This document shows positions 5,989 to 10,808 of a stretch of 10,808 bases of DNA, piece after piece. Numbering within the stretch: the first letter of the stretch is position 1; each line of letters starts with the position of its first letter. The notes beneath the pieces are model-generated. The model had not been told where the DNA came from. It was given only the letters and a program-made list of their open reading frames with translations, and did not search any database. The stretch is from JAIBJP01 sp035639875 (GTDB lineage: Bacteria > Actinomycetota > Thermoleophilia > Gaiellales > Gaiellaceae), in the NCBI GenBank assembly GCA_035639875.1, contig DASQXE010000006.1, positions 1 through 10,808 on the forward strand, written 5' to 3'. The position numbers were made by a program, and so were the translations under genes.

Positions 5989-8430
5989 TTAGCTGGGTGA
6001 AGCGCCCTCGGCGGCGGGTTCGGGCTGCGCCGGCGCCTGCGTGGCCTCGCCGGCCTGCGCCTCGGCTTGCTGCTTTTGCTGCTGCTCCCGATGCTTCCGC
6101 TTGCGGCGGCGCCGGCGCGCTTTGCCGGAATGCTGCTTGGGAGCGGGGAGGTTGTCGGCAAGCCCGTTCGCAACCTCGTTGATGGAACCGAGGCGCTCCC
6201 GCATGCGGTCGACGAGTTGCTGGGCAGTCGGCGTATAGGCCTCGGCCGAGGCGAGAAGGGCCACGGCGACGTGCAAAGGCTGCTCGAGCGCCACGTTGAC
6301 GAGGCGAGCCGCGTTCTCCTCATGCCGGTGCCCGCGCGAGTTCGTCAGCGCGCCCAGCAGCCGCTTCGCTTCCGGAAGCTCCGAGCTCGCGCGGCGGTCC
6401 TGCAGCTTGCGCGTCGCGCGTGCGAGCCGCCACGTCCACCGGGACACGATGTCGGGCGGAGCGTCAACTTTCCCCTCCCCAATCGCGCGCAGCAGGACTC
6501 GAACGCCCTGGACGCGGTCCTTCTCCCAGGTCGGCGCGGAGGTCACCATCGTGACGAGGTCGTCGAAGTCGGCACGGTCGACGGTGACCGCGACGCGATC
6601 GCCGAGGGCAGAGAGGCGCAAGCGGCGGTTCGGGTTCTCGGCCGCACAGCTCATGAGGAACGCCTCACGGCACTCCTTCGAAGCACGCGCGAGCTTCTCG
6701 GCGAAGTGCTGCCGCTCTTCGAATCGCACCTGCCGGCCGGCGATGCGCGCCCACAGAAGCTGCTCGTCGTCGGCCAGCTTGCTGGGATCGACGCGCTCCC
6801 ACTCGCGCGTGATCACGGCGACACGGCGTCGGATGTCGGGCGTGACCGGGACGAGCCACGGCGCGGGCGAAAGCTTGCGCCGCGCCCGTCGCTGCATCCG
6901 CCGCCGGGGCGCCGGCGTGACGCGCGCGCCGGGCCGGTAGAAATCCGCGTCGAGCAGGCTGTGCAGCGTGATCGTCCGCTCGTTGTGCGTGGCCGCGTCG
7001 GGAACGAAATCGACGACGACGCCGGCCTCCTTGCGCGGATGGATCCGCATGATGCGCCCGACCCTTTGCTGGTAGACGCGCCGGCTCGCCGTCGGCGCCA
7101 GGTGCATGCACACGGTCGCGCGCGGAGAGTTCCAACCCTCGGCGAGGAGCATGGCGTTGATGAGGACGTTGATCTCGCCTCGCTCGTAGGCGGCGAGGGT
7201 CTCGGCCAGCTTGACCGGCGGAGTGCGTCCGCTGACGGCCTCCGCCTTCAAGCCGGCGGCGCGAAACTCGCGCGCGAGGTTGTAGGCGTGGTCGACGCCG
7301 GCCGCGTAGACGATTCCGGGCGTCTGGTCGAAGCGACCGCGGTAAAGGCTCGCGGCGGCCTGGTTGATGACCGCGTGGTCGAGGACGCGGGCCAAGATCT
7401 CTTGGTCGTAGTCGCCGCCGACGATCGGCACGGATGCGATCGCGGCCGCGGGCGGAACGCGCAGGCACCGCAGCGGCGCGATCAGCCCGCGCCGGGCGGC
7501 GTCGCCGAGCGGGAGGTCGTCGACCGAGGCGGGGAACACGTCCGAGACCTGCTTGGCGATCAGCTGCTCGGTGGCCGTCATGCCGATGTAGATCGGCTCG
7601 GGGAAGCTCCGAATAGCGCGGCTCGTCTTCTCGCCGAGCGCGGTGTGGGCCTCGTCGCAGATGACGAGCTGGTACGCACTGCGGGAGAGCGAGCCCACGT
7701 GGCGCGCAAACCAGGCGTAGGTCTGGATCGTGATCGGGTTGCTACGCAGCGGCTCCTGCCCCTTCTCGATCGCGGGACGCAGCCGCTCGCCGTAGCCCTC
7801 CGTCGTCAGGTCGCGCGTGAACTGCTGAACGAGAAGGCGCCTGTGGGTGAGGATGAGGACACCCATGGTTCGCGCCGCTTCGACGAAGCCGGCGGCGGCG
7901 ATCGTCTTGCCCGAAGCGGTCGGATGGCGGAAGCGATAGCGGCGGACCGCACCAGGATCTTTCGTGGACGAGGAAATCTCGCGTTCCTCCTCCGCGAACT
8001 CCTCTTCGGGCTCATCGTCTTCGTCGATCTCCTCGGCGGTTACCTGGCCGTTCCCGTTGCCGTTCTCGGGCTCCTCCTCATGGCGGGAGATGAGCTCGGT
8101 GAGCATCCCGGCCAGCGCGTCGATCTGGTGGCGGCGTAGCTCCGTGCCCGATGCCAGGCGCGGTGGATGGTCGCCGAGCACTCGCTCGAGCCCCAGCATG
8201 AGGGCGTAGCGAATCTTCCACTCAGGCGAGGGCGCGCGCCGGCCCGCGTCCATCTCCGCGAGCCCGTCGTCGAGCGCCCGTCGCCGGGCTCTGCCCTCGC
8301 CGAGGGCCTCAGCAGGATTCTCTTCGGGGCGGAGGAAGGGCTCGCCCGCCCAGGCTTCCGCCCGGCGAGCCGCGGCTGCCAAGCCCTCGGCTTCCACCGC
8401 AAGGGTCGAATGCTCTATCGCTTCTTGCAT
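5989..8430 (-). CDS. SF2 DEAD/DEAH-box helicase family protein with acidic insert and basic C-terminal tail
   Basis: The product is 813 aa. Helicase motifs appear in order: Q-like RRHQ (99-102), motif I PTASGKT (170-176), motif II DEAH (259-262), motif III TAT (285-287), motif V AEGWNSP (430-436) and motif VI QRVGRIMR (455-462). This is a complete ATPase core of the type III restriction subunit/UvrB-like SF2 group. A very acidic, Gly/Asn-containing stretch (about 117-152) separates the Q-like motif from motif I. Past residue 490 the protein is helical and not recognised, ending in an Arg/Lys-rich block (about 765-776), then a Gln/Ala/Pro tail. No nuclease or methylase motif is seen. The role could be DNA or RNA remodelling; a precise substrate cannot be given. 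Downstream of the XRE-TPR gene, upstream of the DipZ-like gene. Confidence 0.88.
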   Translation of the reverse strand: MQEAIEHSTLAVEAEGLAAAARRAEAWAGEPFLRPEENPAEALGEGRARRRALDDGLAEMDAGRRAPSPEWKIRYALMLGLERVLGDHPPRLASGTELRRHQIDALAGMLTELISRHEEEPENGNGNGQVTAEEIDEDDEPEEEFAEEEREISSSTKDPGAVRRYRFRHPTASGKTIAAAGFVEAARTMGVLILTHRRLLVQQFTRDLTTEGYGERLRPAIEKGQEPLRSNPITIQTYAWFARHVGSLSRSAYQLVICDEAHTALGEKTSRAIRSFPEPIYIGMTATEQLIAKQVSDVFPASVDDLPLGDAARRGLIAPLRCLRVPPAAAIASVPIVGGDYDQEILARVLDHAVINQAAASLYRGRFDQTPGIVYAAGVDHAYNLAREFRAAGLKAEAVSGRTPPVKLAETLAAYERGEINVLINAMLLAEGWNSPRATVCMHLAPTASRRVYQQRVGRIMRIHPRKEAGVVVDFVPDAATHNERTITLHSLLDADFYRPGARVTPAPRRRMQRRARRKLSPAPWLVPVTPDIRRRVAVITREWERVDPSKLADDEQLLWARIAGRQVRFEERQHFAEKLARASKECREAFLMSCAAENPNRRLRLSALGDRVAVTVDRADFDDLVTMVTSAPTWEKDRVQGVRVLLRAIGEGKVDAPPDIVSRWTWRLARATRKLQDRRASSELPEAKRLLGALTNSRGHRHEENAARLVNVALEQPLHVAVALLASAEAYTPTAQQLVDRMRERLGSINEVANGLADNLPAPKQHSGKARRRRRKRKHREQQQKQQAEAQAGEATQAPAQPEPAAEGASPS

Positions 8431-8433
8431 GGG

Positions 8434-8453
8434 AGCAGCGCGGGTGCGCTGCT
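8434..8453 (-). promoter_or_regulatory. Hairpin immediately before the helicase start codon
   Basis: AGCAGCGC and GCGCTGCT form a perfect 8-bp stem with a 4-base loop. On the transcript the hairpin ends 3 nt before the AUG, exactly where a ribosome binding site would be expected; none is visible. It could limit translation of the helicase, act as a protein-binding site, or be a weak terminator for the gene upstream. It has no T-run, so intrinsic termination is the least likely reading. Confidence 0.5.
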
Positions 8454-8495
8454 AGGAACGAGGATGCCGGCGCGAGCTGCGCACGGCCTGCTTCA

Positions 8496-8501
8496 ACTAT
8501 A
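8496..8501 (-). promoter_or_regulatory. Possible -10 element (TATAGT) for the helicase-DipZ transcript
   Basis: TATAGT on the minus strand sits about 65 bp upstream of the helicase ATG, in the only AT-rich patch of the 105-bp gap (8431-8535). No good -35 hexamer is seen 16-18 bp upstream. If used, the transcript would start near 8489 and include the start-proximal hairpin. The helicase may equally be read through from the XRE-TPR gene. Confidence 0.3.
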
Positions 8502-8535
8502 TCGCAGCGAACGCACCTTCGGGCCTAGGAAGGGC

Positions 8536-9834
8536 CTAAGACGGAGCCACGCCGCGATCGACGGCGAGCGCCTTCTTGATGACGACGAACGCCTCGTCCT
8601 TGCGGCCGCTCGCCTCGAGCAGCTCGGCCAGCTTCGTGTATGCCTCCGCAAGGTATCTGTTGGGATTGCGCTCGAGCATCTCGATCGCGAGCTCATAGAG
8701 CTCGAGCGCCCGTTCTCGCTCCCCGAGGTCGGCGAAGACGTCGCCGGTAAGCGTATAGGCGCGCGCGGCGTCTTCGGGCCGGGCGTTCGCCAGGACGCCG
8801 GTGACCTGCATCGCGAGCGCCGCCGCCTCTTCCTTGCGGCCGAGCCTGGCAAGGACGCGGGCTTCCTCGATTCGATAGTGGGCGCGCTCGACGGGGTTTC
8901 CGGTGCTCGCAAGGAGCGGCCAGCCTTCCTCGAGGAGCGCGAGCGCCTCGTCCGGCCGGTCTCGCTCGAGCTCGATCTGAGCGAGCAGCTGATGCGCGCG
9001 CGCGAACCGGGCGGTGTCCTCCGTGAAGCGGACGATCTCGTACGCCTTGCGCGCGTAAGTCGCCGCCGTCTCGGGATCGCCCTGCTCGACGTACAGCTTC
9101 GCCTGCGACCAGTAGAGCTGGAGGCGCACGCTCGGGTTGACCGAGTCCTTGCCGAGCTCGAGCGCGCGGCCGAGGATCTGCTCGGCCCGATCGAAGTCCG
9201 CGCCGTCGATGAGCGCGTACGCGAGCAGGACGCTGAAACGGACGATCTCCATCGGGTCGGAGCGGCGCTCCGCGCGCTCGAGGCCCCGCTCGAAGACGGC
9301 GACGGCCGCGTCGAGGTTGCCGAGCATCGCGTAGGCCCGGCCGAGGGTGTCCTCCGCCGCCGGCCGCTCGGGCGCGTCCGGCCGGTACAGGCCGAGCGCC
9401 TCCTCGAGAAAACGGACCGCGCCGACCGGATCGCCCCGTCGATATGCGAGATGACCGAGACCGGCCAGCGCACCGGCGTGCGTGCGCTGGTCGGGCGAGT
9501 GCCCGAGGACGCCCTTGAAGAGCTCCTCAGCGAGCTCGAGGTCGTCGAGGCTCAACGCGACTTCGGCCTCGACGAGTGTGGCTCCTGGACCATTGCCCGC
9601 CGCCTCCGCCCCCGTAGCGAGATAGTCCTCGGAGACGCCGAGGCGCCGCCCCAGCTCCCGCAGGAGTTGCAGGGAGGGGATGCGATCGCCTGACTCGATC
9701 CGGGAGATGTATGCCGGGGAACAGCCCGAAAACGAGAGCTGGCGCTGGCTCAAACCTGCGCGTTCTCGCGCAGCCTTCAGCCGGCGTCCTACCGCCTCCG
9801 GATTGTCGACATGAGTTGACTTCTGTCTGGGCAT
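8536..9834 (-). CDS. XRE-family helix-turn-helix regulator with C-terminal TPR array (RRNPP-like architecture)
   Basis: The product is 432 aa. Residues about 13-70 are an XRE/Cro-type helix-turn-helix (RRLKAARERAGLSQRQLS, then AYISRIESGDRIPSLQLL). Residues about 85-425 are a continuous run of TPR-like helical pairs, with Gly/Ala-Tyr patterns such as GALAGLGHLAYRRGDP and repeating A-x-x-x-Y segments. HTH plus TPR is the layout of RRNPP receptors (Rap, NprR, PlcR, PrgX, Rgg), whose TPR groove binds a short peptide. Similar HTH-TPR proteins are, to my recollection, numerous in Thermoleophilia and mostly uncharacterised. The start is supported by AAAGGA at 9839-9844 (minus strand), 4 nt from the ATG. 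A palindrome 30 bp upstream could be its operator. A tiny secreted-type peptide gene is divergent to it. Confidence 0.9.
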   Translation of the reverse strand: MPRQKSTHVDNPEAVGRRLKAARERAGLSQRQLSFSGCSPAYISRIESGDRIPSLQLLRELGRRLGVSEDYLATGAEAAGNGPGATLVEAEVALSLDDLELAEELFKGVLGHSPDQRTHAGALAGLGHLAYRRGDPVGAVRFLEEALGLYRPDAPERPAAEDTLGRAYAMLGNLDAAVAVFERGLERAERRSDPMEIVRFSVLLAYALIDGADFDRAEQILGRALELGKDSVNPSVRLQLYWSQAKLYVEQGDPETAATYARKAYEIVRFTEDTARFARAHQLLAQIELERDRPDEALALLEEGWPLLASTGNPVERAHYRIEEARVLARLGRKEEAAALAMQVTGVLANARPEDAARAYTLTGDVFADLGERERALELYELAIEMLERNPNRYLAEAYTKLAELLEASGRKDEAFVVIKKALAVDRGVAPS

Positions 9835-9846
9835 TCAGTCCTTTCG

Positions 9847-9856
9847 GTTATATACT
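9847..9856. promoter_or_regulatory. AT-rich divergent promoter box (candidate -10 on both strands)
   Basis: GTTATATACT is the one strongly AT-rich patch in the 78-bp divergent gap. On the plus strand TATACT (9851-9856) is a good -10 and would place a start near 9863, about 50 nt before the peptide ATG. On the minus strand TATATA (9854 to 9849) lies 14 nt before the regulator ATG, giving a very short leader. Neither has a consensus -35 at 17 bp. A TTGACA hexamer exists on the minus strand at 9891-9886, too far (31 bp) from TATATA but 18 bp from a weak GAAACT. Confidence 0.45.
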
Positions 9857-9864
9857 CAGCGAGT

Positions 9865-9878
9865 TTCCGGGCCCGGAA
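9865..9878. promoter_or_regulatory. Perfect 14-bp palindrome, candidate operator of the XRE-TPR regulator
   Basis: TTCCGGGCCCGGAA reads identically on both strands. It lies 30 bp upstream of the regulator start and 34 bp upstream of the peptide start. It would overlap the -35 region if TATATA serves the regulator, and would lie just downstream of the start site if TATACT serves the peptide gene. Both positions suit a dimeric XRE-type repressor. The assignment is inferred from symmetry and position only. Confidence 0.5.
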
Positions 9879-9912
9879 CTGTCTTTGTCAAGCGGCAGGA
9901 AAGGACGGTTCC

Positions 9913-9990
9913 ATGAAATTGCGGCTCATCTTGCTTTGCGCTGCTCTGGGATCGCTGGCGTCGCTCGTCGGCGGTGCTCCCTGGCACTGA
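9913..9990 (+). CDS. 25-aa putative secreted or pro-peptide, candidate signalling partner of the XRE-TPR regulator
   Basis: ATG 9913 to TGA 9988-9990 encodes 25 residues, starting MKLRLILLC and ending GGAPWH. The site AGGAAAGGA (9897-9905) contains an AAAGGA ribosome binding site 7 nt before the ATG, among the best in the window. The product has a positively charged N-terminus, a Leu/Ala-rich core of about 15 residues and a short distinct tail, like a minimal signal peptide. S-L-A before SLVGGAPWH, or G-G-A before PWH, could fit signal peptidase rules. A strong terminator follows 10 bp after the stop, so the gene looks like a complete small transcription unit. Divergence from an HTH-TPR regulator suggests a pheromone precursor. 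Alternatives are a regulatory leader peptide, a small membrane peptide or a chance frame. Confidence 0.6.
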   Translation: MKLRLILLCAALGSLASLVGGAPWH

Positions 9991-10000
9991 CTCCTCGTCT

Positions 10001-10026
10001 GGTGGCGGGGCTTCGGCCCCGCCACT
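10001..10026 (+). terminator. Intrinsic terminator hairpin with TTCG loop after the small peptide gene
   Basis: GTGGCGGGGC (10002-10011) and GCCCCGCCAC (10016-10025) form a perfect 10-bp stem around TTCG, a very stable tetraloop. A flanking G-T pair extends it to 10001-10026. A short tract, TGTTT, follows at 10026-10030. It begins 10 bp after the peptide stop codon and separates the peptide gene from everything to its right. Confidence 0.8.
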
Positions 10027-10052
10027 GTTTATACGGCCTGCCGACGATCGCC

Positions 10053-10133
10053 GTGAACCCCCTTACGGGTGTCAACAGCAACGCGGATCCGAGTCTTACC
10101 GAAAACCGACTGCCGAAGCCCTTCCAGAAATGA
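10053..10133 (+). CDS. Doubtful 26-aa GTG-initiated small frame between two hairpins
   Basis: GTG 10053 to TGA 10131-10133 reads VNPLTGVNS and ends RLPKPFQK. It has no visible ribosome binding site, and its third-position G/C is lower than in the neighbouring genes. The only reason to list it is that the stop codon is followed after 2 nt by a hairpin, echoing the layout of the 25-aa gene to its left. The frame is also open further upstream, through the terminator stem, without a better start. It may be a decayed or second small gene, or nothing. Confidence 0.2.
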   Translation: MNPLTGVNSNADPSLTENRLPKPFQK

Positions 10134-10135
10134 AA

Positions 10136-10163
10136 GGGAGCCCGTCTGCGGCGGCGGGCTCCC
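10136..10163. terminator. Stem-loop, possible terminator
   Basis: GGGAGCCCG (10136-10144) and CGGGCTCCC (10155-10163) form a perfect 9-bp stem with a 10-base loop. On the plus strand no T-run follows (TGGAGCG). On the minus strand the hairpin is followed by TTTCATTTCT, so it looks more like a terminator for leftward transcription, although no leftward gene lies to its right in the window. It may also insulate or structure the leader of the gene at 10256. Confidence 0.5.
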
Positions 10164-10255
10164 TGGAGCGTCAACGGCAATGACAATTGTCGGTCAGGGC
10201 TATCTCGACCGCGTCCCCCAAAAAGGTATTTCGGTGCCGGGATAGTCTTTTTCCG
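10164..10255. other. Leader region of the last gene with short inverted repeats
   Basis: The palindrome GACAATTGTC is at 10182-10191. AAAAAG (10220-10225) is complementary to CTTTTT (10247-10252) across 21 bases, placing a T-run just before the GTG at 10256. GATAGT at 10241-10246 could be a -10 element giving a nearly leaderless message, with no consensus -35. No ribosome binding site is visible before 10256. These are weak signals, listed as what the gap contains. Confidence 0.3.
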
Positions 10256-10808
10256 GTGGACTGGGAGGAGCAGGCCGAGCGGGAGGAAGAGCGCTATCGC
10301 GACGGACTCGAGCGTCTGCCTACAGATCCGGATCGCCGCCAGAAGCAACTCGTGCGCGTGGCGATGGCGGCCGGCGGCGCCGGCCTGGCCCGGCTCATGC
10401 AAGGGCGGCGCGGCGAGGCGGCGGGCTGGTTCGCCCGCTCCGCCAGGCGGTACCGGGAAAGCTACGACGGCGCTCCGGCAGGAAGCTGGGGCCGCCTGAT
10501 CGGAGCGGTCAAGGCGAGGATCCTGGCCGGCGACTGGGACGGAGCTCTCGACGACGCCCGGTGGGCGCTCGCCCAGCGGCCGGCGGAGGCGGACTCGCCG
10601 ATCGGGGCCTACGCCGCCGCATTGGCTGCGCTGACGCTCCGCGAGAACGGCGAGGCGCGGAAGCTTGCCGCCGCTCTCCAGGAACAGCAGGAGGAGGCAT
10701 TTCCGCGCCCGGTGGCCGACGCCCTGGCCGCGCTGGCCGCCCACGACCGAGATGCATACGCGGACTCGGTGACACGTGTCCTCGAATCGTTCGAGAGCCG
10801 AGAGGAAT
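10256..10808 (+). CDS. Unidentified alpha-helical protein, N-terminal part (3' truncated by window)
   Basis: A frame opens at GTG 10256 and continues to the window end (184 residues visible) with strong third-position G/C bias, so it is very probably coding. The N-terminus is highly charged (DWEEQAEREEERYRDGLERL). It is followed by Ala-rich amphipathic helices such as AGWFARSARRYRES, KARILAGDWDGALDDARWAL and ADALAALAAHDRDAYADSV. These are spaced like TPR or other alpha-solenoid repeats, but no motif identifies a family. No signal peptide or membrane segment is visible. TTG 10187 is an in-frame alternative start but the added residues look non-coding. I do not recognise the gene. The TPR-like character resembles the nearby regulator, but no DNA-binding domain is seen. 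Confidence 0.7.
   Translation, partial: MDWEEQAEREEERYRDGLERLPTDPDRRQKQLVRVAMAAGGAGLARLMQGRRGEAAGWFARSARRYRESYDGAPAGSWGRLIGAVKARILAGDWDGALDDARWALAQRPAEADSPIGAYAAALAALTLRENGEARKLAAALQEQQEEAFPRPVADALAALAAHDRDAYADSVTRVLESFESREE

Noticed and set aside
6067..8139. 690-codon open frame on the plus strand
   Set aside because: It is antisense to the SF2 helicase, whose motifs I-VI are all present and in order. The plus frame has low-complexity Arg/Asp/Gly/Val composition typical of high-GC antisense frames.
8167..9693. 508-codon open frame on the plus strand
   Set aside because: It is antisense to the helicase N-terminus and the XRE-TPR gene and crosses the intergenic hairpin. No recognisable motif.
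5989..9834. Reading the XRE regulator plus helicase as a phage-defence or restriction cassette
   Set aside because: No nuclease, methylase, integrase or toxin partner is visible, and the third gene is a thiol reductase. The context does not support a defence island.
10180..10245. 21-codon ATG frame (MTIVGQGY...) before the last gene
   Set aside because: It has only a poorly spaced GGAG upstream, no hydrophobic or other recognisable character, and overlaps short inverted repeats. Chance is the simplest explanation.
9926..10744. 272-codon open frame on the minus strand
   Set aside because: It runs through two hairpins and the small peptide gene, and is antisense to the frame at 10256 that has the expected third-position G/C bias.

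Overview
This is a GC-rich window with dense coding, many GTG starts and strong third-position G/C bias. The gene content (an actinobacterial-style heme A synthase, a PAC2-family protein, a DipZ-like thiol reductase and an XRE-TPR regulator) suggests a high-GC actinobacterium, most likely of the Thermoleophilia (Gaiellales/Solirubrobacterales type). The lineage is inferred from protein families; no rRNA or tRNA gene is present to confirm it.

Layout from left to right. (1) 1-489 is the C-terminal part of a proline racemase/4-hydroxyproline epimerase on the + strand. It converges on a dimethylarginine dimethylaminohydrolase-like gene (630-1460, -). The 140 bp between them hold two near-identical palindromic REP-like units and further inverted repeats. 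(2) From a 45-bp divergent gap, selD (selenophosphate synthetase), ctaA (heme A synthase) and a PAC2-family gene run rightward (1506-4348). selD and ctaA share a TGATG overlap. (3) The PAC2 stop overlaps, in the palindrome CTAG, the stop of a convergent leftward block: an XRE-TPR regulator (8536-9834), an SF2 DEAH helicase (5989-8430) and a DipZ-like CcdA/thioredoxin fusion (4345-5979). (4) To the right of the regulator lies a compact divergent locus. A 78-bp divergent gap carries one AT-rich promoter-like box and a perfect 14-bp palindrome. A 25-codon gene with a good ribosome binding site (9913-9990) follows, then a strong UUCG-loop terminator (10001-10026). (5) A second structured intergenic stretch leads to an unidentified alpha-helical protein that runs off the right edge (from 10256).

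The most interesting part is region 4. A regulator with an N-terminal XRE helix-turn-helix and a C-terminal TPR array has the architecture of RRNPP-type peptide receptors. It faces a tiny gene whose product has a charged N-terminus, a hydrophobic core and a short C-terminal tail ending GGAPWH. This matches the layout expected of a receptor-pheromone pair, but the function is inferred and rests on architecture alone. The other genes are recognisable metabolic or housekeeping functions: amino-acid derivative catabolism, selenium activation, heme A for cytochrome oxidase, extracytoplasmic thiol chemistry and nucleic-acid remodelling.
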